From: CAMEON01 sp045577755
Lineage (GTDB): Bacteria > Bacillota > Clostridia > Oscillospirales > CAG-272
Assembly: GCA_045577755.1 (NCBI GenBank)
Contig: JAZNJA010000220.1
Location: 1-23,333, forward strand
DNA length: 23,333 nt
Direction: 5' to 3'
Part shown: piece after piece, positions 1 to 6,844 of the stretch
How the letters are laid out: every line of letters starts with the position of its first letter
How positions within the stretch are numbered: the stretch's first letter is position 1
Notes under the pieces: model-generated
Databases searched by the model: none
Seen by the model: the letters and a program-made list of their open reading frames with translations, nothing else
What the model was told of the DNA's origin: nothing
Made by a program: the position numbers and the translations under genes

Positions 1-3
1 GTG

Positions 4-22
4 GCGGCCAGAGCCGCGTTTT
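4..22 (+). terminator. Possible terminator-like hairpin at window edge
   Basis: A 5-bp GC stem (GCGGC at 4-8, GCCGC at 13-17) with a CAGA loop is followed by GTTTT. It could end a gene lying to the left of the window, but the stem is short and the context is cut off, so this is a weak call. Confidence 0.2.
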
Positions 23-35
23 GACCGACCCGCAG

Positions 36-64
36 GGAGACCTCCCGCGAAGCGGGTGGGGGGG
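36..64. repeat. GC-rich palindromic repeat (REP-like)
   Basis: The core is CCCGC (44-48), GAA, GCGGG (52-56), flanked by CCT and GGG runs that extend the pairing. The same CCCGC/GCGGG core, in the other orientation, occurs near the right end of the window at 23243-23255. This suggests a dispersed intergenic palindrome family. No coding function is visible. Confidence 0.5.
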
Positions 65-103
65 AATGCGGGCATTTGGTCGGGCACTCCCTTCCGGCTA
101 TGC

Positions 104-127
104 AAACCCACCGATAAACCCCAATTT
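104..127 (-). repeat. 24-base boundary motif, copy 1
   Basis: On the minus strand this reads as the motif that begins AAATTTGGGTTT and ends CGGTGGGTTT at 3219-3242 and 16607-16630, with 22 of 24 positions matching by eye. It overlaps the stop codon of the glycerol-1-phosphate dehydrogenase gene (126-128), so the repeat sits directly at the end of that gene. Confidence 0.55.
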
Positions 128-1376
128 ACCGATAATACAGCCCATAGACCCACAGCACCGAATACCGATCCTTCAGATCCTTGGCCCACCGCAGAGCCTC
201 CTCGATATGCGCCTCCCCGTAGGTGTCATACAGCTCATCCATCCGCAGGCCTACGGCCTCCACCATCTCCCTCGCCTCTGCCTCGGTGGGAGCCTCGGAT
301 AGGATGGCGCGGATCCCCTCGGTATGGGTCAGCACGAACTCGTCCACCGCATCCTCGTGATACCACCCCAGCCGATCCTGCTGGGCGATCACCGAGTCGG
401 CGATGGCCGTGTAAGCCTTGCGGATGGCGGACTCGTAGGCGGGACGGTCAAATCCCACGCGGGCAGGCTCACGGGAAAGGATCTTCTCACGAAGGCGGGC
501 GGTCAGCACCGAGGAGTAGGCCACGTCGGTGCCGTGGGGGAGGTAAGGGGTGCCGTTCAATATCCCCGTGATCTCAAAGAAATGGGACAGGTGATGCTCG
601 CTCCCCGAGGCGGGGCGGGAGGTGCCCACGTAGGCCATGGCGATGCCCACCTCCACCAAGGCCTCCATGAGGGCGGTGACCGCCTCCCCATCCCGGTCAG
701 CGATGCCCGAGGCCAGGGAGCGCACACGCTTGGCGGTGTCCATCACCATATCATAAACCGTCTGACAGAAATACTCCCCGCGGATGTAGGCCGCCAGCTT
801 CCAGTCGTTGAGGCAGGAGAACTTCCCGATGATGTCCCCGTACCCCGCGCGGATCATGTCCATGGGAGCGTTTCTCAGCACCTCGGTGTCGGCCACGATG
901 GCCATAGGCGGAGTAGCCGAGGGTGTGACCTTCATGCCGTTCAGGATCATGGCCGCCCCGGCAGAAGCATACCCATCCATGGAGGGCGCGGTGGCTACAA
1001 TGATATATGGAAGGCTATGCTTGTGCCCCACGAACTTGCACAGATCGTTGATGACCCCCGAGCCAACCCCTACGATGAGGTCGGTGCCGTCGGTCAGCTT
1101 CCCTTCAATGGCCTCTACGGAAGCCTCGTCGGGGATGACCAGCTCGGAACCCTCAAAAATGTGCTTGGACGCCACCAGCTCCCCCAGAAGAGCCTCCGCC
1201 CGCTCTCCGCAGGCGGCGTAGGTGTTGGTGTCCGCCACCAACAGGATGCGGCTGTAGCCCTCACAGACGGCGGGCAAGGACAAAAGAGCCCCCTCGCCGA
1301 TGGAGACGGTGCGGATGGGACAGCGGTGGGGACGGCCGCAGGAGCAAGCCGTGATGGAGTGGGTCAGATGGGACAT
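126..1376 (-). CDS. egsA: sn-glycerol-1-phosphate dehydrogenase (AraM/EgsA family)
   Basis: The 416-residue product belongs to the iron-containing alcohol dehydrogenase/dehydroquinate synthase superfamily. AraM/EgsA enzymes reduce dihydroxyacetone phosphate to sn-glycerol 1-phosphate with NAD(P)H in the cytoplasm. The nucleotide-binding segment GVGSGVINDLCKF lies at about 103-115, and ATAPSMDGYAS at 128-138. Candidate metal ligands are D181 (GYGDIIGK), H261/H262 or H265 (SGSEHHLSH) and H281 (LPHGTD). The first 20 residues carry CSCGRPHRC, an N-terminal Cys/His cluster whose role I cannot assign. The ATG at 1376 is chosen because AAGGAGG lies just upstream and because the longer frame would begin inside the -35 box of an exact promoter at 1411-1439. 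It is a single gene, divergent from the flotillin. The AraM assignment is good; the exact substrate is inferred. Confidence 0.87.
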   Translation of the reverse strand: MSHLTHSITACSCGRPHRCPIRTVSIGEGALLSLPAVCEGYSRILLVADTNTYAACGERAEALLGELVASKHIFEGSELVIPDEASVEAIEGKLTDGTDLIVGVGSGVINDLCKFVGHKHSLPYIIVATAPSMDGYASAGAAMILNGMKVTPSATPPMAIVADTEVLRNAPMDMIRAGYGDIIGKFSCLNDWKLAAYIRGEYFCQTVYDMVMDTAKRVRSLASGIADRDGEAVTALMEALVEVGIAMAYVGTSRPASGSEHHLSHFFEITGILNGTPYLPHGTDVAYSSVLTARLREKILSREPARVGFDRPAYESAIRKAYTAIADSVIAQQDRLGWYHEDAVDEFVLTHTEGIRAILSEAPTEAEAREMVEAVGLRMDELYDTYGEAHIEEALRWAKDLKDRYSVLWVYGLYYR

Positions 1377-1410
1377 GGCGGCCTCCTTGGTGGGTTTCTT
1401 GTATCTTATT

Positions 1411-1439
1411 ATTATAGCCCATACCGCCCGCTTTGTCAA
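1411..1439 (-). promoter_or_regulatory. Consensus sigma-A-type promoter of egsA-like gene
   Basis: On the minus strand TTGACA (1439-1434) is followed after exactly 17 bases by TATAAT (1416-1411). The -10 box lies about 35 bases upstream of the ATG at 1376, leaving room for a short leader with AAGGAGG. Confidence 0.88.
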
Positions 1440-1548
1440 GCCATTTCGGACAACTCATAAAGATCCTTGTTCAAAACCCACAAAATCCTTTAGAAAAATT
1501 CATGTTATGTTGAATTTGTGAATAAAGTGTAAATTCGCTAAATTTCTA

Positions 1549-1577
1549 TTGACAATCATGTGACCGTGTGATATAAT
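1549..1577 (+). promoter_or_regulatory. Consensus extended -10 promoter of flotillin gene
   Basis: TTGACA (1549-1554), a 17-base spacer, TATAAT (1572-1577) and an extended -10 TG at 1569-1570. The region upstream (about 1480-1548) is unusually AT-rich for this window and could act as an UP element. Predicted transcription start is near 1584. The match to consensus predicts strong constitutive expression. Confidence 0.9.
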
Positions 1578-1640
1578 AATAGCACAACACAGGAAGGATC
1601 GTATGCCTGACCGTGTAGATTTTTTCAAGGAGGAAATGCT

Positions 1641-3131
1641 ATGTTCATTCCCACAACCGCCCTCTTTGCGATGGCACCCGGGACCCCCGTCATCATCGGC
1701 GTGGTCGCCGCTGCCCTGCTGCTCATCTTCTTCTTGGCGTCCTACGTCAAGGCCCCCCCGAACAAGGCCTACATCATTTCGGGTAACCGCAAGAAGAAGA
1801 AGATCCTCATCGGCCGCGCAGGCTTCCGTATTCCCTTCCTCCAGAGACTGGATAAGCTCTCTCTGGACGTGATGCAGGTGGACATCAAGACAAGCGAGGC
1901 TATCCCCACCAACGAGTTCATCAACGTCACCGTGGACGGTGTCGCCAACATCAAGATCTCCTCGGATACCGAGCTCCTGGAGAAGGCCGCCGAGGCTCTG
2001 CTGGGCATGGACCAGCGCCAGCTCATCTTCCTGGTCACCCAGGTGCTGGAAGGTAATATGCGTGAGATCGTGGGCTCCGTCGGCCTGAAGGAAATGGTGC
2101 AGGAGCGCCAGGTCGTGGCCGAGAAGATCAAGGAGAACGCCATCCCCGATATGATGAAGCTGGGTATTGAGATCGTCAACTTCAACATCCAGAACTTCAA
2201 GGACGGCGCCGGTACCATTGAGAACATGGGTATCGACAACGTGGAGCAGATCCGCAAGGCCGCCCAGATCGCCAAGGCCGAGGCCGCCCGCGATATCGCC
2301 ATCGCCGAGGCCAACGCCCGTGAGTCCGCCAACAAGGTCGCCGTGGAGGCCAACCAGCGCATCGCCGAGCAGAACACCACCCTGGCTATCCGCGAGGCCG
2401 AGCTGAAGAAGGACGCCGACATCAAGAAGGCAGAGGCCGACGCCGCTTACGACATCCAGAAGCAGGAGCAGAGAAAGACCATCGAGGTCACCTCCGCCAA
2501 CGCCGATATCGCCCGCCGCGAGAAGGAGGCCGAGCTCTTCGAGAAGGAGATCGCCCTCCAGGAGAAGAAGCTGGACGCAGAGATCAAGAAGAAGGCCGAC
2601 GCTCTGAAGTACGAGGCAGAGAAGAAGGCCGAGGCCGACCTCATCCGCCGTCAGAAGGAGTCCGAGGCAAAGAGATACGAGCAGGAGCAGGAGGCTCTCG
2701 CCCGCATGAAGGCCGCAGAGGCCGAGAAGTACGAGCAGGAGCGTCAGGCTGAGGCCAAGCGCGCCCTGGCAGAGGCCGAGGCCTTCGCCAAGCTGAAGGA
2801 GGCCGAGGGTATCCGTGCCGTGGGTCTTGCCGAGGCAGAGGCCATCGAGAAGAAGGCCGAGGCCCAGAAGAAGATGGGCGAGGCCTCCGTCCTGGAGATG
2901 TACCTCACCGCCCTGCCCGAGGTGGTCAAGAACGCCGCCGCACCTCTCTCCCAGACCGACAAGATCGTCATGTACGGCGACGGCAACTCCACCAAGATGC
3001 TGCGTGACGTCATGCAGTCCTCCAACCAGGTCATGGAGGGTCTCTCCGAGGCCACGGGTCTGGACGTCAAGAGCATGATCTCCGGCTTCATGGGTGGCAA
3101 GGCTGCTGCCGCTACCGAGGAGAAGAAGTAA
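1641..3131 (+). CDS. floT: Flotillin family (SPFH/band 7) membrane protein
   Basis: The 496-residue product has one N-terminal hydrophobic segment (about 16-34), an SPFH/band-7 region (about 38-200, including LIFLVTQVLEGNMREIVGS at 128-146 and MKLGIEIVNFNIQNFKD at 172-188), and a long Ala/Glu/Lys-rich coiled coil (about 205-430) ending in a Gly-rich tail. This order and length match bacterial FloT (YuaG), a scaffold of ordered membrane microdomains. The start has AAGGAGG at 1627-1633, seven bases before the ATG. Codon choice is strongly biased to GAG, AAG and GCC, which fits high expression from the consensus promoter upstream. The usual NfeD-family partner (YuaF) is not adjacent. A run of small membrane-protein genes starts about 300 bases downstream, beyond a repeat element, so a functional link is possible but unproven. 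Confidence 0.92.
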   Translation: MFIPTTALFAMAPGTPVIIGVVAAALLLIFFLASYVKAPPNKAYIISGNRKKKKILIGRAGFRIPFLQRLDKLSLDVMQVDIKTSEAIPTNEFINVTVDGVANIKISSDTELLEKAAEALLGMDQRQLIFLVTQVLEGNMREIVGSVGLKEMVQERQVVAEKIKENAIPDMMKLGIEIVNFNIQNFKDGAGTIENMGIDNVEQIRKAAQIAKAEAARDIAIAEANARESANKVAVEANQRIAEQNTTLAIREAELKKDADIKKAEADAAYDIQKQEQRKTIEVTSANADIARREKEAELFEKEIALQEKKLDAEIKKKADALKYEAEKKAEADLIRRQKESEAKRYEQEQEALARMKAAEAEKYEQERQAEAKRALAEAEAFAKLKEAEGIRAVGLAEAEAIEKKAEAQKKMGEASVLEMYLTALPEVVKNAAAPLSQTDKIVMYGDGNSTKMLRDVMQSSNQVMEGLSEATGLDVKSMISGFMGGKAAAATEEKK

Positions 3132-3177
3132 TCTCTCCTACATAGCTCAAACACGGTAGGGTGCTTCCCTGCCGATG

Positions 3178-3203
3178 CCCCCTCTCCCGAAAGGGGGAGG
3201 GGG
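3178..3203. repeat. GC-rich hairpin with GAAA tetraloop
   Basis: An 11-bp stem (3178-3188 with 3193-3203, one G-U pair) is closed by GAAA at 3189-3192. It lies 46 bases after the flotillin stop and is followed by ATGTTTATGG rather than a clean T run. It may slow or end flotillin transcription, or may simply be one of the GC-rich intergenic palindromes of this genome. Confidence 0.5.
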
Positions 3204-3218
3204 ATGTTTATGGGATTC

Positions 3219-3399
3219 AAATTTGGGTTTGTCGGTGGGTTTTGAATTGCAAATTGTAGGGACCGGCGTCCTCGACGGTCCGTCACCGACCCACCAAGGT
3301 TCGTTGTCGGATCTATGTTATTCGCGGACTGTCGAGGACGCCAGTCCCTACAAATCCAATTTGTTTGTCAGATTCAAACACCCCGCTAACCCCCAATTT
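3219..3399. repeat. Nested inverted-repeat element, copy 1
   Basis: The outer boundary motif at 3219-3242 is repeated in inverted, more degenerate form at 3376-3399 (18 of 24). Inside it, a 28-base arm at 3255-3282 (core GGCGTCCTCGAC) pairs with 3325-3352, about 26 of 28 positions matching, and both arms carry GTAGGGAC/GTCCCTAC ends. The 42-base loop, read on the minus strand, contains ACATAGATCCGACAAC, also found in the copy at 16596-16780 as ACATGGATCCGACAAC. This element fills most of the 307-base gap between the flotillin and the next gene. No ORF or clear promoter was seen in the gap. Confidence 0.72.
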
Positions 3400-3438
3400 G
3401 TATCCTATAAACACCCACATACAGAAAGGAACCGCACC

Positions 3439-3834
3439 ATGAAAAACAACCGCCTTGCCGCTCTGTTCCATCCTGTTGCTGACGAGCGCATGGGAAGAGT
3501 CGCCATTCTTTCCTTCTGCATCATGCTTTTCGACGTACTTCTGATGACGCTGGTCCCTCGCCCCGTCCCCCTCATTTCCGCCGCCGTTTCGGTTCTCATG
3601 GCCTGCATGGCCGCGCTCCACATCCTCTCCGCCCGCTTTTCAAAGGCCACTTGGCTGAACCTGAGCCTGTGGTATCATCTGGCACGGAAAGGACGGGAGG
3701 GCGAATATCGGAGCCGTTGTCTGTTCCTGGCAAAGATCTTTTTCCTTCTTGCTATCCTGTTCTGCGCATTAAGCGCAACCGTGACCGTTGGGTATCTGTG
3801 CGTACTCTTTATCGCCACCCTGTTACCCATGTAA
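3439..3834 (+). CDS. Small multi-pass membrane protein A of six-gene cluster
   Basis: I do not recognise this 131-residue protein. It has hydrophobic segments at about 21-40, 43-64 and 98-127, with a basic loop at 82-93 (LARKGREGEYRS). Gene B downstream shows the same plan and a similar motif (LERQGRLREYRESCL against LARKGREGEYRSRCL here) just before its last hydrophobic segment, so A and B are probably diverged tandem duplicates. The ATG at 3439 follows CAGAAAGGAACCGCACC, a leader almost identical to those of B and C. It is the first gene of the cluster. No good promoter is evident immediately upstream, so transcription may start within the repeat element or read through from the flotillin. 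Confidence 0.7.
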   Translation: MKNNRLAALFHPVADERMGRVAILSFCIMLFDVLLMTLVPRPVPLISAAVSVLMACMAALHILSARFSKATWLNLSLWYHLARKGREGEYRSRCLFLAKIFFLLAILFCALSATVTVGYLCVLFIATLLPM

Positions 3835-3884
3835 TCCCTTTCCCCAAAAGACCAAAACCACCCGAAACAGAAAGGAGCCGCACC

Positions 3885-4262
3885 ATGTCAATCTCATCAA
3901 CCGAAAAGAACCGTCTTTCAACATGGATCCGTGGGCATCTGACCGCCGACCTTGTCATTTTGATCGTGACCGCGTGTCTCAATATTCTGTGGGTATTGCT
4001 CTGGACTCCCCTCGCTGTTTCCTCTGCCTTTGCCTTCGCCGTTTCACTGTATACCATCTCCAATATCAGCGGTGCCAAGAACGGCCCCATGCCCCGTATG
4101 CACGTCTTTCGCCGTGATCGCCTGGAACGTCAAGGCAGACTCCGGGAGTATCGGGAAAGCTGTCTGAAATACTTGACTGTCATGCTCCCCATCAGCGTGG
4201 TCTGGACGGCAGTCAACTTTGCCGTAGCGGTGGGGCGGATCGTGTATCTGTTCATCCGATGA
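3885..4262 (+). CDS. Small multi-pass membrane protein B (paralogue of A)
   Basis: This 125-residue protein matches no family I recognise. Hydrophobic stretches lie at about 21-40, 42-58 and 94-123. They are separated by an Arg-rich segment at 71-92 (HVFRRDRLERQGRLREYR) that should be cytoplasmic under the positive-inside rule. The segment resembles that of gene A, which supports a duplication. The ATG at 3885 is preceded by CAGAAAGGAGCCGCACC. A longer frame open from 3651 lies inside gene A and has no ribosome site, so it is rejected. The gap to A is 50 bases and to C 24 bases, as expected for one transcript. Confidence 0.72.
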   Translation: MSISSTEKNRLSTWIRGHLTADLVILIVTACLNILWVLLWTPLAVSSAFAFAVSLYTISNISGAKNGPMPRMHVFRRDRLERQGRLREYRESCLKYLTVMLPISVVWTAVNFAVAVGRIVYLFIR

Positions 4263-4286
4263 GCAACGAAACAGAAAGGAGCCGCC

Positions 4287-4811
4287 ATGAGATACACCGA
4301 CATCCAAAAAACTCCCACGGGCTACATCCTGCGCCACAGCCGCGCCACCAAGCTCATGACCCTCATCCCCTGCGCCTTCATCGGTATCGTCCCCACGGTC
4401 ATCACGATCCCGCTCTTTTTCTCGGATAAAGCCGAGACCGCCAATATCATTCCGACATCCATAGGCATGATCCTCGCGTGGGTCATCACGGCCTACCTCT
4501 GTTCTCTCGCCTTTGGCTTCCGCATCGTCGTGGATGAAGCGGGGGTACACCGCTACTCCTTTGGCCGCGTCAAGCTCTCTCTGCTCTGGCGGTACGTGTG
4601 CTCCTTCGGTATCGGCGTGATCCCTGTCCCTTCCCGATACGGGCAAATGGATCATCTTGCCTTCTACGCCAGCACCGAGACAAAGCCCATAGACTACAAG
4701 TGCAAGGTGTTCATCAAGCTGACCCCTGCCGACGAGCAAGCCCTCCGCGAATCGGGCCTCCTCACCTTCTGCCGCAGACAAATGGCAGAGGCTGACCGTC
4801 ATTTCCAATAA
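4287..4811 (+). CDS. Two-TM protein C with cytoplasmic PH-like domain
   Basis: The 174-residue product starts with a short soluble segment (TPTGYILRHSRA, 9-20), has two hydrophobic helices at about 23-45 and 55-79, and then a soluble domain. That domain has the pattern of bacterial PH-like/YcxB-type domains (RIVVDEAGVHRYSFGRVKLSLLW, in two parts at 79-90 and 91-101). It resembles gene F at both ends: GYILRH against GFTLRH, and ADEQALRESGLLTFCRRQM against FDREALEESGVLPYCRERL. C and F are therefore diverged paralogues that flank D and E. The start carries CAGAAAGGAGCCGCC before the ATG. The PH-like call is inferred from topology and pattern, not from a search. Function unknown. Confidence 0.72.
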   Translation: MRYTDIQKTPTGYILRHSRATKLMTLIPCAFIGIVPTVITIPLFFSDKAETANIIPTSIGMILAWVITAYLCSLAFGFRIVVDEAGVHRYSFGRVKLSLLWRYVCSFGIGVIPVPSRYGQMDHLAFYASTETKPIDYKCKVFIKLTPADEQALRESGLLTFCRRQMAEADRHFQ

Positions 4812-4833
4812 CCTACACGCCAAAGGACACCCC

Positions 4834-5697
4834 ATGAAACAGAAAACAAAGAAGCATCGTACAAGCTCCTACACCCCCGATCCCCTCTTCACCGCCGTCA
4901 CCAAGTCCCTGCCCGCCACGCTGGGATTCGCGGTGCTTGCCATAGCCATGGGGATCCTGTTCATCCTCCTCCAAGGGAACACCACCCCCGTTCCCCGTGA
5001 GGAGGCCATCGCCTATGAGGGGGAGTTCGCCCGCTACGAGGTGGGACACAATGACCGCGACCTCTGCTTTGCCGACGGCTCCAGCTTCGACGTATACCCC
5101 CACACCGAGACCAACGCCTTTCAGGAAACCATGAAATCCTTGGAGGTGGGCACCAAGCTGTGGATCCTGGTGCATCCCCACAGCGACTACGTCATCGAGA
5201 TCCGAACCGAGACGGAGGAGCTTATGAACTTCGAGGAATCACAGATCGACATTGACCGCTACATGATCGGCTACAAGGTCATCGGCGGCTTCATGATCTT
5301 TGCGGGAGTATTCGTCGGCTTCTATGGTATATGGTCGCAGATCGCCCACCGCAAGGAGCAAAAGCGGAGCGAAACCCGCCGTAAGAAGCAGAAAAAGACC
5401 GCCGACGCGGGGCTTCCCGACACGGGTCTGCGCCGCGCTGATACGACGGTCAAGTACCGTGTTCTGCTGGAGGCCACCGTATATGAATACCGCATCTGCT
5501 ACCGTCGGGTCAGGAAGGTCAACGAGCTGGTGGTCAATGGAATCGTGTATGACGAGATGAAGGCGGTAGTGGAGTTCCCCCACGACCTGACCGTCAACCT
5601 GGACGGCCACCGCATCCACGCGGGGCTGGACGAGGACGATTTCAGTTATATCATTGTAGATGGCGAACGGATCGCCGAAAAGAAGCGGTGGATCTGA
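4834..5697 (+). CDS. Membrane protein D with external and cytoplasmic domains
   Basis: This is the largest protein of the cluster (287 residues) and I do not recognise it. The N-terminus is basic (MKQKTKKHR), so a first helix at about 28-47 would place residues 48-145 outside the cell. That region looks like a small beta-rich domain (YEGEFARYEV at 61-70, CFADGSSFDVYPHTET at 78-93). A second helix lies at about 147-169. It is followed by a strongly basic stretch (172-188, RKEQKRSETRRKKQKK) and a cytoplasmic domain of about 80 residues (205-287, including VNGIVYDEMKAVVEF). The layout suggests a transmembrane sensor or coupling protein, but no catalytic motif is visible. It follows C after 22 bases, with AAAGGAC before the ATG. 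Confidence 0.7.
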   Translation: MKQKTKKHRTSSYTPDPLFTAVTKSLPATLGFAVLAIAMGILFILLQGNTTPVPREEAIAYEGEFARYEVGHNDRDLCFADGSSFDVYPHTETNAFQETMKSLEVGTKLWILVHPHSDYVIEIRTETEELMNFEESQIDIDRYMIGYKVIGGFMIFAGVFVGFYGIWSQIAHRKEQKRSETRRKKQKKTADAGLPDTGLRRADTTVKYRVLLEATVYEYRICYRRVRKVNELVVNGIVYDEMKAVVEFPHDLTVNLDGHRIHAGLDEDDFSYIIVDGERIAEKKRWI

Positions 5698-5747
5698 CCA
5701 AACAGGATCGAAACACCAAATTTCTCACATAAGAAAGGGACCTCACC

Positions 5748-6185
5748 ATGCAACCCATCAAAGACGACCGCTCCTTCCTCAAGCTCCTCCTCCTCTCCAT
5801 CATCACCCTCGGTATCTACGAGTTCTGGCACCTCCACCATTGGACCAAGGACATCAACACCCTCTGCAAGGACGACGGCAAGAACAACGAGGGCGTCCTG
5901 CTCTACATCCTTTTCACCCTCGTCACCTGCGGTCTCTTCCCCATCTTCTGGTGGTTCAAGGCCGCCGACCGCCTCGCCCGCGCGGCTGTCCGGGAAAGCG
6001 TGGCCGTGGATATCAGCGGCGGCAAGGTGCTCCTTCTCTGCATAGCGGGTATGTTCACCTGGGGTATCTTCATCTGGTACGCCCAGTACCTGGTCATGCG
6101 GGCCACCAACGATCTGGCCACCGACTACAACAGCAAGCATTACGCGGACGTGTTCAGCTCCATTGAGGAAAGCCATGAAAATTGA
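5748..6185 (+). CDS. DUF4234 family membrane protein E
   Basis: The 145-residue protein starts with FLKLLLLSIITLGIYEFW (10-27), the typical opening of DUF4234 proteins. A second helix pair follows (about 49-68), and the last one (about 93-115, TWGIFIWYAQYLVMRATNDL) repeats the first in style. The family has no established biochemical function, although its members are common in small membrane-protein clusters of Gram-positive bacteria. The ATG at 5748 follows AGAAAGGGACCTCACC. The end of the gene overlaps the start of F by 11 bases, so E and F are probably translationally coupled. Family assignment is by motif recognition; function is open. Confidence 0.8.
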   Translation: MQPIKDDRSFLKLLLLSIITLGIYEFWHLHHWTKDINTLCKDDGKNNEGVLLYILFTLVTCGLFPIFWWFKAADRLARAAVRESVAVDISGGKVLLLCIAGMFTWGIFIWYAQYLVMRATNDLATDYNSKHYADVFSSIEESHEN

Positions 6186-6732
6186 GAAGAACCAAGAGGG
6201 CTTCACCCTCCGCCACGCCCCCTCCGAGACGGTGGTCTCCTCCGTCGTCCTTATCGTTGCCACCCTCGGCCTGATCTTCACCCTATCCGACCTCTCCCGC
6301 TACCTCCCCGAGACCCTCATCCTACTGGCGGGCTGTGCCCTTCTCTACGCGGCGGGCATCAAGGCCGTCATACGGGAGCGGCGGTGCCGTCTCACCATCA
6401 CCAAAGAGGGCATCCGCGTCCGCAATAAGCGGGCGGGAGAGCAGGAGCTGCTCCGCTGGGAGGACGTGATGGACTGGGGTACCGCCGTGGTCCTCCATAA
6501 GGGGCGGTACAGCCTCTACCACCCACGCGTGTTGCTTTTCTTTTCCTCCATCCCCCGCGCCACCGCCGAGGACGCCTCCACCTGCCCCCATATCATGGAG
6601 CTGGTGAAGTTCGACCGCGAGGCCCTGGAGGAGTCGGGGGTCCTTCCCTACTGCCGTGAGCGCCTGGCCGCCGCCCAAGGGGATCACGCCCCCGCCGAGC
6701 GGGATCGGTGGCTGACAGCAGGGCATGGATAA
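6175..6732 (+). CDS. Two-TM protein F with PH-like domain (paralogue of C)
   Basis: The 185-residue product has two helices at about 21-38 and 46-65, then a charged cytoplasmic region (CRLTITKEGIRVRNKR at 71-86, LLRWEDVMDWGTAVV at 92-106) with the strand pattern of PH-like domains. Its start and end resemble gene C, and it adds a short polar C-terminal tail. The ATG at 6175 is preferred over a TTG at 6163 because GAGGAAA at 6165-6171 lies directly before it. The ATG overlaps the end of E by 11 bases. It is the last gene of the run and is followed by a strong terminator. A role in membrane-surface regulation or binding is only a guess. Confidence 0.72.
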   Translation: MKIEKNQEGFTLRHAPSETVVSSVVLIVATLGLIFTLSDLSRYLPETLILLAGCALLYAAGIKAVIRERRCRLTITKEGIRVRNKRAGEQELLRWEDVMDWGTAVVLHKGRYSLYHPRVLLFFSSIPRATAEDASTCPHIMELVKFDREALEESGVLPYCRERLAAAQGDHAPAERDRWLTAGHG

Positions 6733-6781
6733 AATGCATAATCAAGAACGAAGATTCGTAGAAGGCTATAAATAACGAAAG

Positions 6782-6818
6782 CCCCCGCAAGCGTCATGCT
6801 TGCGGGGGTATTATTTTT
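6782..6818. terminator. Rho-independent terminator, probably bidirectional
   Basis: A perfect 11-bp stem (CCCCCGCAAGC at 6782-6792 with GCTTGCGGGGG at 6798-6808) has a 5-base loop and is followed by TATTATTTTT. On the other strand the stem is followed by CTTTCGTTATTT. It therefore can serve both the six-gene cluster and the convergent solute-binding protein gene. Confidence 0.93.
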
Positions 6819-6844
6819 CGATCGGTCAAGTCGGAAGCAAGCAA

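Noticed and set aside
3132..3438. CRISPR array or small RNA gene in the flotillin-cluster gap
   Set aside because: The repeats are inverted rather than direct and not regularly spaced; no leader or cas gene. A small RNA cannot be supported without a promoter and terminator.
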